22,916 nucleotides of DNA from Archaeoglobus sp. JdFR-24 (GTDB lineage: Archaea; Halobacteriota; Archaeoglobi; Archaeoglobales; Archaeoglobaceae): positions 1 to 22,916 of the forward strand of contig MTML01000047.1 of the NCBI GenBank assembly GCA_002011215.1. Reading direction: 5' to 3'. Position numbers and translations under genes: made by a program. Position 1 is the first letter of the stretch, and every line of letters starts with the position of its first letter. The notes below the pieces were generated by a model that ran no database searches, was not told where the DNA came from, and saw only the letters and a program-made list of their open reading frames with translations. Positions 15,784 through 21,816 of the stretch are shown here, in pieces.

Positions 15784-15791
15784 TGTATATA
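15784..15791 (-). promoter_or_regulatory. TATA box of the epimerase gene; rest of 15765-15991 has no recognised gene
   Basis: The minus strand reads GTATATAC 20-27 nt upstream of ATG 15764. The remaining 200 nt up to the Sm2 gene is T/G-rich then A-rich, with several GGTTTG direct repeats (15807-15840). It presumably holds the Sm2 promoter (AAAATATTTGG near 15904 or GATTTGATAAATC near 15956), but no gene. Confidence 0.5.
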
Positions 15792-15978
15792 CATCTTTTG
15801 TTTTGGTTTGCTTTTGCATTTGGTTTGACTCTGGGTTTGTCTCAGCACTACGAAAACGAAAAATTAAAGTTTCTGTTCAATGTTCTGCACAAACACCACA
15901 ATACTAAAATATTTGGTAAACTAAACTCAAAATGTAGGAAAAATTTGAAGAAAAAGATTTGATAAATCATGGAAAAAT

Positions 15979-15987
15979 GGGGTGATC
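15979..15987 (+). promoter_or_regulatory. Strong Shine-Dalgarno site of the Sm2 gene
   Basis: GGGGTGATC, 4 nt before ATG 15992, is an extended match to the archaeal 16S rRNA 3' end. Sm2 therefore has a leadered transcript, unlike most first genes in the window. Confidence 0.7.
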
Positions 15988-15991
15988 AAAA

Positions 15992-16213
15992 ATGCTTCCA
16001 AACCAAATGGTGAGAACTTTGATTGGAAAAATGATCAGGGTTGAAATGAAGGGAGAGGAAAGCGACCTTGTGGGGCGATTGGAGAGTGTGGATGACTACA
16101 TGAACCTCCATTTGAGCAATGCGGTGGAATACAGAGACAATGAGAAGGTTAGAAATCTCGGACATATTGTTCTCAGAGGAAACAATGTCATCTTGATCCA
16201 GCCATACGAATAA
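15992..16213 (+). CDS. Sm-like (Lsm) RNA-binding protein, archaeal Sm2 type
   Basis: This 73-residue protein covers a complete Sm fold. Sm1 motif: about 12-45, IGKMIRVEMKG ... LVGRLESVDDYMNLHLSNA, with the Asp-x-Met-Asn signature. Sm2 motif: about 58-70, LGHIVLRGNNVILIQP, with the Arg-Gly pair that lines the uridine-binding pocket. It resembles the Archaeoglobus fulgidus Sm2 protein (as I recall, starting MVLPNQMVKSMVGK) far more than Sm1. The A. fulgidus Sm2 crystallises as a hexamer and binds oligo-U. The role in vivo is RNA chaperoning or association with RNase P RNA and small RNAs, but is not settled. It is followed after 13 nt by an HTH protein with a Cys cluster, likely in the same transcript. 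Confidence 0.94.
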   Translation: MLPNQMVRTLIGKMIRVEMKGEESDLVGRLESVDDYMNLHLSNAVEYRDNEKVRNLGHIVLRGNNVILIQPYE

Positions 16214-16226
16214 GGTGTAATAGAGA

Positions 16227-16589
16227 ATGGATACCAGAGATGAGATAATTCAAATTCTCGAAAAAAAAGGATCTATTCTTCAAAAAGATTTGTGGAAGGA
16301 GTTAAAAATAGATAGCAGTAAATGTTCAAGAATTTTGAGGAAACTCGAGAAAGAGGACATTATCAGGAGGATTGAGGTTGTTGTTGATGGAGTAAAAACA
16401 TTCAAGATAGTCCCTGCAGATGCTGAAATAGAGGAAGAAAAGGAGGAAGACCTGAGTTTACAGGAAATAATGGAAAGAATGGAAGATTTGACGGGTCTTC
16501 CACCTTGTTTCGGTTGCAGAGAATTCGAGTGTGAGGCACAGAGCTGTATTAAAATGGAGGTATGGTTCCTGAGAAGGGTTCTGGAGTAA
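16227..16589 (+). CDS. Winged-HTH protein with C-terminal four-cysteine cluster, cotranscribed with Sm2
   Basis: This 120-residue protein has an N-terminal MarR-like winged helix (about 3-63: EIIQILEKKGSILQKDLWKE, SKCSRILRKLEKEDIIRRIE). A Glu-rich linker (about 66-80) and a C-terminal segment with Cys94-x2-Cys97-x4-Cys102-x4-Cys107 follow. The Cys spacing suits a zinc site or an Fe-S cluster, so the protein could be a redox- or oxygen-sensing regulator. It starts 13 nt after the Sm2 stop, behind a GGTGT site, so it is an operon partner of the Sm2 gene. I do not know an experimentally assigned function. The target could be the Sm2 operon or RNA-metabolism genes, but nothing here proves it. Confidence 0.82.
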   Translation: MDTRDEIIQILEKKGSILQKDLWKELKIDSSKCSRILRKLEKEDIIRRIEVVVDGVKTFKIVPADAEIEEEKEEDLSLQEIMERMEDLTGLPPCFGCREFECEAQSCIKMEVWFLRRVLE

Positions 16590-16591
16590 GT

Positions 16592-16654
16592 TAACTTCAG
16601 TCTTAAAATTAAAATCAGCTATAAAATTAGAAGATTTTAAAGGTCTTGAAGTTA
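16592..16654. terminator. Convergent termination region between the HTH gene and rps15
   Basis: TAACTTCA (16592-16599) and TGAAGTTA (16647-16654) form an 8-bp inverted repeat bracketing an AT-rich stretch; the right arm includes the rps15 stop. It could terminate in either direction or be incidental. Confidence 0.3.
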
Positions 16655-17110
16655 TTTTCTAAGGGCGATTCTCAGCTTTTCTGGGTCGTACTTCCAGTCT
16701 GGTGGAAGGATACCTTTTTCCTTGTAGTACTTCGAGAGTCTCCAGATTTTGGCTTCAATCAACTGTAAACCTCTCTTGTTGTGTAAATCCTTCTTGTGAC
16801 TCTCCAGATGCTTTCTAAGGTTCAATGCCTTGTTTATCAGGGCTTTTAGGTCTTCAGGGTATTCTATTTTGACACCCTTCTCTTTGAGAAGTTGCACAAG
16901 TTTCTTGCCGGTAACCTGTCTTACGGATGGTATGCCGTATCTATCTCGCAGGATCATACCGATCATGCTTGGCTCGTATCCATCTTTGTATAACTCGATT
17001 ATCTTCTTTTCAACTTCTTCTGGAGTGAGATCTATCCATTCGGGAGGAGAATCACGGTAAACCCTTTTTGATCCTGAGCTACCTCTTCTTCTTGCATGCA
17101 TTCTTGCCAT
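16652..17110 (-). CDS. rps15: 30S ribosomal protein S15 (uS15), archaeal type
   Basis: This 152-residue archaeal/eukaryal-type S15 begins [15 protein letters not shown] and contains the archaeal N-terminal extension with [20 protein letters not shown]. The conserved S15 core (about 80-152) includes [20 protein letters not shown], which binds the 16S rRNA three-way junction, and [19 protein letters not shown] at the end. I use ATG 17108-17110 (protein MAR...), since AAAGGTGAT lies 4 nt upstream; two earlier ATG codons fall in or beside this ribosome site. The gene is monocistronic with a TATA box about 35-43 nt upstream. Confidence 0.96.
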   Translation of the reverse strand: MARMHARRRGSSGSKRVYRDSPPEWIDLTPEEVEKKIIELYKDGYEPSMIGMILRDRYGIPSVRQVTGKKLVQLLKEKGVKIEYPEDLKALINKALNLRKHLESHKKDLHNKRGLQLIEAKIWRLSKYYKEKGILPPDWKYDPEKLRIALRK

Positions 17111-17143
17111 GAACATCACCTTTCAAAAACCAAGTTGATTGCA

Positions 17144-17153
17144 ACTTAAAAAC
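17144..17153. promoter_or_regulatory. TATA element upstream of rps15, possibly bidirectional
   Basis: The minus strand reads GTTTTTAAGT, placing transcription of rps15 near 17120-17125, just ahead of its ribosome site. The same AT block read on the plus strand (ACTTAAAAAC) would start a transcript near 17172. Confidence 0.45.
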
Positions 17154-17171
17154 TTTTTGCAGTGCCTTAGC

Positions 17172-17290
17172 TTATGGTGGTGTCTCGCAAGGGCGGTATC
17201 GGAATCCGATGAAGATCTTGAACGGACGAGTTTTTGAACTCCGACGAGAGCGGTGTGGGGTGAAGAGTCAAGGAGCAAAAAGACAAATCA
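17172..17290 (+). other. Unexplained GC-enriched intergenic stretch, possible structured RNA
   Basis: This 119-nt interval between the rps15 and queE promoters has no credible protein gene. A short frame at 17209 ends without family likeness. Its core (17191-17275) is about 54% G+C by hand count, above the surrounding sequence. It contains hairpins ATCGG-AAT-CCGAT (17198-17210) and GAGTT-TTTG-AACTC (17228-17241), and an outer TCTCG (17183-17187)/CGAGA (17245-17249) pairing. I could not fit C/D-box or tRNA consensus to it. Confidence 0.25.
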
Positions 17291-17298
17291 AATTAATA
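17289..17298 (+). promoter_or_regulatory. TATA box of queE-queD
   Basis: CAAATTAATA is centred about 25 nt upstream of ATG 17319 with no ribosome site between, fitting a leaderless first gene. It supports that start over an in-frame upstream one at 17253. Confidence 0.45.
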
Positions 17299-17318
17299 GT
17301 CGGCCTTATTATCTCTTC

Positions 17319-18008
17319 ATGCAACCCTCCAAGCAAGCCAACATTTCAGAAATCTTCACATCGATACAGGGAGAGGGAATCCTTGCAGGGGTTAGGCAGT
17401 TGTTCGTGAGATTCAGGGAGTGTAATTTGAACTGCTACTATTGTGATACGAAACCAAGAGAGCAATGCACGGATTACACAGCCAAGATCATAATAAAAAA
17501 CCCGGTATCTTTAAGCTATGTTAGGGGCAGGGTAGAGTCCACGGATAGAATACATTCCGTGTGTTTTACGGGTGGAGAGCCTTTGTTGTATGCAGACTTC
17601 ATCAGGGCGTTGAATGTTGAAAAGCCGATATACCTCGAGACGAACATGTCACTACCTGAAAAAGCAAAGAAGTTGAGGTTTGTTGACTATGTCGCGGGTG
17701 ATTTGAAGGTTAGAGAGAGTGGAATCTCAAATTACGATGATGTTTTGGAGAAAACGATAAAAACATTCAGAATTTTGAGGAACACATCTAAAAGAGTGAC
17801 ATTTTGCAAGATAATTCTTCCGGATGACTTCGATTTTGAGGAGATTATTAGTTCCGTAAGCGAAATTGATAAGTATGTGAGGTGCTTTGTTTTACAGCCA
17901 GTATATGGATGCGGGATTGAAAATATATTAAGATTACAGAAGGAGATGATGGATATAAAGGATACGAGGGTCATACCACAGATTCATAAATACCTAAAGG
18001 TGAGGTAG
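17319..18008 (+). CDS. queE: 7-carboxy-7-deazaguanine synthase (radical SAM)
   Basis: This protein of about 229 residues converts 6-carboxy-5,6,7,8-tetrahydropterin to 7-carboxy-7-deazaguanine on the way to preQ0, the precursor of archaeosine in tRNA. The N-terminal EIFTSIQGEGILAGVRQLFV is the QueE signature. The radical SAM cluster motif is Cys35-x3-Cys39-x2-Cys42 (CNLNCYYCDTK), and GGEPLL (85-90) binds the SAM amino group. The standard length matches archaeal QueE. The start is ATG 17319 because of the TATA spacing; upstream residues do not fit the family. queD follows after 16 nt, and arcS and tgtA lie within 2.2 kb downstream on the other strand. QueC and the GTP cyclohydrolase step are not in the window. 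Confidence 0.94.
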   Translation: MQPSKQANISEIFTSIQGEGILAGVRQLFVRFRECNLNCYYCDTKPREQCTDYTAKIIIKNPVSLSYVRGRVESTDRIHSVCFTGGEPLLYADFIRALNVEKPIYLETNMSLPEKAKKLRFVDYVAGDLKVRESGISNYDDVLEKTIKTFRILRNTSKRVTFCKIILPDDFDFEEIISSVSEIDKYVRCFVLQPVYGCGIENILRLQKEMMDIKDTRVIPQIHKYLKVR

Positions 18009-18024
18009 TAGAAGGTGTGTGGAT

Positions 18025-18378
18025 ATGAGGATGAGGATAGGTGTATCGGAAACATTTAGTTCCGCCCATTTCATACCGGGTCACTGGAAGTGTGGCAAAG
18101 TTCACGGACATAACTTTAGGGTGGAAGTGGAGGTAGAGGGGGAGCTGAAGGATGGGATGGTCATGGACTTCTACGATTTGAAAAAAATGCTGAAAGAAGT
18201 TCTGGATGAATACGACCACAGGCTGTTGAATGATATTATGGAGATTCCGACATCCGAGCACATATGCATGAATGTATTCGGGAGGTTAAATAAGAAGCTT
18301 GAGAGCAGGGGTTTAACGCTTGTGAAGGTTAGAGTTTTTGAGAACGAAGATAAGTGGGCTGAACTGTCCGGGCTGTGA
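18025..18378 (+). CDS. queD: 6-carboxy-5,6,7,8-tetrahydropterin synthase (QueD/PTPS family)
   Basis: This 117-residue enzyme turns dihydroneopterin triphosphate into 6-carboxytetrahydropterin for QueE. Zn-binding histidines are His15 (SSAHF), His27 and His29. The CxxxHGH motif (Cys23-Gly-Lys-Val-His27-Gly-His29) marks the QueD type rather than classic pyruvoyltetrahydropterin synthase. YDHRLLN (63-69), PTSEH (75-79) and the C-terminal Glu strand VRVFENEDKWAEL complete the active site. I chose ATG 18025, 7 nt after AAGGTG; a GTG at 18019 is too close to that site. It is cotranscribed with queE and ends 12 nt from the convergent rdgB. Confidence 0.94.
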   Translation: MRMRIGVSETFSSAHFIPGHWKCGKVHGHNFRVEVEVEGELKDGMVMDFYDLKKMLKEVLDEYDHRLLNDIMEIPTSEHICMNVFGRLNKKLESRGLTLVKVRVFENEDKWAELSGL

Positions 18379-18390
18379 GACGCTTGTTCA

Positions 18391-18927
18391 TCAACCTATG
18401 GATGAGAAGAAAACCTCTAAAGCTCTTCTTCTGTGGGATACAAGGTTCTTTTCATCTCCCATCTCGGCAAATGTTCTGCCATTGTACAGGAAAATTGGAT
18501 CATAGCCGAATCCGTGCTCACCTCTCATCTCGGTAGCTATCTCTCCCTCCACTTCTCCTTTGAATGTTTTCACATCTTTGCCATCAAAATATGCTATTAC
18601 CGCAATAAATTTGGCTCGTCTGTTCTCGACACCATCCATGAGTTTGATTATTCCTTTATTGCCGATTGTTTTGAAAACATACGATGAGTAGGGTCCGGGA
18701 AAACCGTTCAGAGCATGTATGACGAGTCCACTGTCTTCAAGGAAGAAGGGCTTTTTCACTTCTTTGGATAGCAGGTCTGCACTTTTTTTTGCGATCTCTT
18801 CGATAGTATTTCCCTGTAGTTCCTCATACTCTATTCTCAGCCACTCGATCTCGTGTCCGTATCCTTTTCCTATCTCTTTAACCTCCCTGAACTTCCCCTC
18901 ATTGGATGTAATGAACAGAAGCCTCAT
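18391..18927 (-). CDS. rdgB: XTP/dITP pyrophosphatase (RdgB/HAM1 family)
   Basis: This 178-residue nucleotide house-cleaning enzyme hydrolyses deaminated purine nucleotides (dITP, XTP) to monophosphates and pyrophosphate, keeping them out of DNA and RNA. Family hallmarks are [11 protein letters not shown] at the N-terminus (phosphate-binding loop), [22 protein letters not shown] (61-82, catalytic acids), [13 protein letters not shown] near 135-147, and the terminal [15 protein letters not shown] with the Ser-His-Arg base-recognition triplet. The length is normal. It is last in a minus-strand run starting at 20081, 15 nt after the pyruvate-kinase-C-like gene, and converges on queD with a 12-nt gap. 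Confidence 0.95.
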   Translation of the reverse strand: MRLLFITSNEGKFREVKEIGKGYGHEIEWLRIEYEELQGNTIEEIAKKSADLLSKEVKKPFFLEDSGLVIHALNGFPGPYSSYVFKTIGNKGIIKLMDGVENRRAKFIAVIAYFDGKDVKTFKGEVEGEIATEMRGEHGFGYDPIFLYNGRTFAEMGDEKNLVSHRRRALEVFFSSIG

Positions 18928-18942
18928 TTTTGCACCTCAACA

Positions 18943-19515
18943 CTATCTTTTCTCTCTCGGCATGCAGATTATCTCCTTTATCTGCATGTCGAAGAAGTTG
19001 TTCATGTGAGCGGGGCGAAGAACAACCGCGGTATCCGCACCCCTCCCTCTGCCTCCTATGGATACGACCTCCTCTATCGGTATTGCTCCGCTATCCGATG
19101 CCATTATCGCTATCTCAACACAAACCTTTAGACCGTGTCCGAAAAGAGATCGAAGAGCCTCTGCAATAGCTTCAGTTCTTGAGACACCTCCAAGCTTTCT
19201 TGAAATACTCCTCTCAAGACCTGAGAGAATATGGGATTGCTTGACAAGGGTTGCACGCTCTCTTATATATTCTTCGGTCTTCTCATCCATGGAATCCTCT
19301 CCTTCTCTGTAGAATCCCCTGTGATATGTCACAACAACTGCATGGATGTCTTTGTTCTCGAGCATATCTATGAGTTTTTTGGCAGTATCTCCGGTAGAGG
19401 ATGCAACCACGATATATCTCAACCCAAGTTCTTCCGCTCTTCTTATTGCGAGCCTTAGGGTCTCGTCGGTGTTCTGCTTGCCGGGTTTCTCAAAATAAAA
19501 GATATCCTTCCTCAT
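18943..19515 (-). CDS. Pyruvate-kinase C-terminal-domain-like protein (COG1751)
   Basis: This 190-residue protein resembles the stand-alone pyruvate kinase alpha/beta (C-terminal) domain family. [31 protein letters not shown] near the N-terminus is the signature, followed by an alternating strand/helix pattern and [36 protein letters not shown]. There is no pyruvate kinase barrel or ADP site, so it is not a kinase on its own. In full pyruvate kinases this domain holds the allosteric effector site, which makes a regulatory or ligand-sensing role plausible. Its real function is unknown. It lies in the same run as RdgB (15 nt) and the small membrane proteins (13 nt), so these are probably cotranscribed. 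Confidence 0.85.
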   Translation of the reverse strand: MRKDIFYFEKPGKQNTDETLRLAIRRAEELGLRYIVVASSTGDTAKKLIDMLENKDIHAVVVTYHRGFYREGEDSMDEKTEEYIRERATLVKQSHILSGLERSISRKLGGVSRTEAIAEALRSLFGHGLKVCVEIAIMASDSGAIPIEEVVSIGGRGRGADTAVVLRPAHMNNFFDMQIKEIICMPREKR

Positions 19516-19528
19516 TAAACAACCACCT

Positions 19529-19855
19529 CTACAGTATCATGAACAGAAATCCGAAGATCATTAAAACTACTGCGAGGATTGCGAGATAGAATGTGAGCTT
19601 AGCATCCCCGAATATGATGGGTATGGGACCGATCATGATTATGCCTCCCGCTTTAACTCTGGATTCCCTCTTCTCGGTTTGATCGTACTCTTCTTGTGTG
19701 TATTTCATTTTGTATCTGTCGTATTCTCTCATTTCGTATTTTCTTTCATATCCTTCGTAAGGTTCCTTTCCGTACTGTTCGTATCTCGTGGGATAGATCA
19801 GTCCAATAAAAACAAGGATCATCCCTATGAATATTAGCAGGTATCCGATTTCCAT
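19529..19855 (-). CDS. TIGR00304/DUF131-like membrane protein with charged insert
   Basis: This protein of about 108 residues has two hydrophobic helices (about 3-22, then about 80-107) separated by a highly charged Tyr/Glu/Arg/Lys-rich stretch (about 24-66, with repeated YER/YEM/YDRYK patterns). Before the second helix it has the motif [17 protein letters not shown], the signature shared by the TIGR00304 family of short archaeal membrane proteins. The start is taken at the second of two adjacent ATGs because the GGTGAT site directly abuts the first. The function of the family is unknown. The neighbouring gene at 19872 carries the same motif without the insert, so this looks like a duplicated, elaborated copy. 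Confidence 0.7.
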   Translation of the reverse strand: MEIGYLLIFIGMILVFIGLIYPTRYEQYGKEPYEGYERKYEMREYDRYKMKYTQEEYDQTEKRESRVKAGGIIMIGPIPIIFGDAKLTFYLAILAVVLMIFGFLFMIL

Positions 19856-19871
19856 CATATCACCTTCTACA

Positions 19872-20081
19872 TTACTTTCTGAGGAGGATGAAGGAAATGA
19901 GGTATATGATTATCCCGAATATCAATGCGTATTGAACGAACTCGGGTGACGATCCAAATCCGATCGGTATCGGTCCTATGAATATCACCCCACCCACTCC
20001 CACTCCAGCAGACTCAGAAGCAATTAATGTGGCTCCCACCATTATCATCGCGACTCCCAAGAATATCAATTCAATTCGCAT
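19872..20081 (-). CDS. TIGR00304/DUF131-like short membrane protein
   Basis: This 69-residue protein has two membrane helices (about 3-20 and 48-66) flanking the family motif GGVIFIGPIPIGFGSS (about 30-45). The termini (MRIE and LLRK) are short. This is the compact form of the same fold as the next gene. It is first in the run leading to rdgB, with a TATA box (20103-20110) 22 nt upstream and no ribosome site, so it is probably leaderless. The function is not known to me. Its linkage to house-cleaning and pyruvate-kinase-C-like genes gives no clear hint. Confidence 0.72.
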   Translation of the reverse strand: MRIELIFLGVAMIMVGATLIASESAGVGVGGVIFIGPIPIGFGSSPEFVQYALIFGIIIYLISFILLRK

Positions 20082-20102
20082 GTTATATAGTAGGTGGGTT
20101 AG

Positions 20103-20110
20103 TTTATAAA
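20103..20110 (-). promoter_or_regulatory. TATA box of the small-membrane-protein/rdgB run
   Basis: TTTATAAA (self-complementary) lies 22-29 nt upstream of ATG 20081 on the minus strand. Being palindromic, the direction is set by the gene. Confidence 0.5.
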
Positions 20111-20163
20111 ACTGTTTCAGGTTTCATCAGCATTGACTCTGGTTACCTCCTCCCTCTATTTTT

Positions 20164-21810
20164 CTATTCTTCTGACCTCTTCTTCCTTTTAACTTCAATT
20201 GCGATACCTTTGGAAGATAAGACCATCTCTTCTCCAGACATGAATGCTCTGCCAACACCTATAACGAAGTCGTTCTTGAACACAACAACATCATTTGGTC
20301 TGATCCTACGGTCAGCATTCAGAACTCCTCCGGAGAAAATCGTACCAGATGGTTCGAAGTCGTCTATTTCAACACAGTATATTCTCTGCTCTGCAAGATA
20401 TTCCGCGAGTGGGATATCTACTTCGAGCAGTCCGTAGTTTGTGTCAACTCTTGCGATTCTCACACCGTCTCTGTGGAACTCGAGTTTGGGATACTTCCCC
20501 CTAACTTTCACCCCCTCTAAATCGATCCTGACATCGTATTGGTACTTAAGCATGCTCTCCAGAATACGGAGATTTAAAAGGCTCAACGGGGTGGATAAAT
20601 CCTCTGGTAGACCTTCAAGCTCTTTTCGTAGGTTTCTGAGCGAATCTTTTGATGTAATGCTTCCTGAGGCGGTGAATATTACCTCTTTGTCCTCGTCCTC
20701 TTCAACCGCCCTCTTCACAACCTCTTTGTAGCCACCCTCTACATGGGCTATTATCACTTCGAAGCCTCCTAAAAGCTTGGAGAGGTGTTTTGCAACAAAG
20801 TCAATCTCCTCATCACTCCAAACTCCAGTAACGGGGGTGTCGTAGTTGATAGCAGGATACAGAAGCTCAAACTCTCTCGGAACAACCAAGGGAGAGGATA
20901 CGATTATCTCGTTCACCCTTGATATCAGTTTTCCCAAGCTGTTTCTGATAATTCTGTGAGTTTTTGATAGCAAGTAGGGTTTTCTCGCGGAGCACGGTAG
21001 AATTAGGGCGTATTTACTTTTGTGAGTGTAGACATTGCTCACCCTATTCAGAAAGTAACGAATTTCGTATCTGTCGAATGATTCCATCGTTGTGGGGAGC
21101 AACTTACTTTTTTTGAACTTGGGCTGAAGCCTCTGGTTGAACTCCTCAAATCTGTCAGCTACTCTCAGCATCACGGTAAGATCTGGGTTGAATTTTGCCT
21201 TAGCTTCAACAAAGTTCCGAAGTCTTTCCTCTCTGATCAGCTCTTTAATAAGCTCTGCCTGTTCGAATAGTTTGTTCGTGTTGTGCTCTCTCAGAAGACT
21301 TACAACATCATCATCTCCAGATTTGAGCTTATTGCATGCATTACACGAACAAGGGATGTACTTCATCTTATCATAGCTTAGAAACCCGTTTTCGTGGAAG
21401 TAGACCCTCTTGTGGGCAAGCATTATCGCCATCGAGTTATCGAACAAATCAGCACCTATGTAGACGAGGAATGGTAGATTTTGTGGTAATGCAAGCCCGG
21501 TAACAAGAAGTGGCTTGATGATGTTCTTCATTCTTAGATCTATCAGAAGCTCAACAATTTTTCTTGGAGGAAGTGCGGACAACCCTGTTGCAAGAAGAAA
21601 GCTGTTATGGGAATTAAATTTCTCGAATGTTGCAGAATCAAATTCTCTTAGGCTGTAGGGTACTAAGCCAAATTCAATCTTGCTTAAATCCTCCATTTTA
21701 AGTATAGCAGGAGTGATAACCTCTCCAACACCTTCAATCTCGATCTTTGCTATTCTGCCCCATCCATCTCTTTTGATAAGATATGTTGCCTCCTCGTTCG
21801 TTACTGTCAT
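20164..21810 (-). CDS. arcS: Archaeosine synthase (TgtA2/ArcS) with C-terminal PUA domain
   Basis: This 548-residue protein converts preQ0 at position 15 of tRNA to archaeosine, or in newer work a lysine adduct on the way to it. The N-terminal half (about 1-235) is a degenerate TGT-like barrel with a Zn site Cys154-x-Cys156-x2-Cys159 (PCSCNAC). The middle has the ArcS signature PCSARKPYLLSKTH (272-285), which replaces the transglycosylase catalytic motif. A C-terminal PUA RNA-binding domain spans about 467-541 (YLAEQRIYCVEIDDFEPSG, then GVGRAFMSGEEMV). It follows tgtA by 6 nt, with a GGTGA site ahead of the ATG, so the two are one operon and act in sequence on the same tRNA base. Confidence 0.95.
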   Translation of the reverse strand: MTVTNEEATYLIKRDGWGRIAKIEIEGVGEVITPAILKMEDLSKIEFGLVPYSLREFDSATFEKFNSHNSFLLATGLSALPPRKIVELLIDLRMKNIIKPLLVTGLALPQNLPFLVYIGADLFDNSMAIMLAHKRVYFHENGFLSYDKMKYIPCSCNACNKLKSGDDDVVSLLREHNTNKLFEQAELIKELIREERLRNFVEAKAKFNPDLTVMLRVADRFEEFNQRLQPKFKKSKLLPTTMESFDRYEIRYFLNRVSNVYTHKSKYALILPCSARKPYLLSKTHRIIRNSLGKLISRVNEIIVSSPLVVPREFELLYPAINYDTPVTGVWSDEEIDFVAKHLSKLLGGFEVIIAHVEGGYKEVVKRAVEEDEDKEVIFTASGSITSKDSLRNLRKELEGLPEDLSTPLSLLNLRILESMLKYQYDVRIDLEGVKVRGKYPKLEFHRDGVRIARVDTNYGLLEVDIPLAEYLAEQRIYCVEIDDFEPSGTIFSGGVLNADRRIRPNDVVVFKNDFVIGVGRAFMSGEEMVLSSKGIAIEVKRKKRSEE

Positions 21811-21816
21811 GTACCA

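Noticed and set aside
15765..15962. Small open frame starting ATGGGTTGG with a hydrophobic N-terminus and basic tail, in the gap before Sm2
   Set aside because: It starts on top of the divergent epimerase promoter, has no ribosome site and no recognised family. Its composition reflects T/G-rich then A-rich non-coding sequence.
17209..17409. Open frame beginning MKILNGRVFELRRERCG ahead of and overlapping queE
   Set aside because: It runs in a different frame through the start of queE, has no ribosome site or family likeness, and crosses the queE TATA box.
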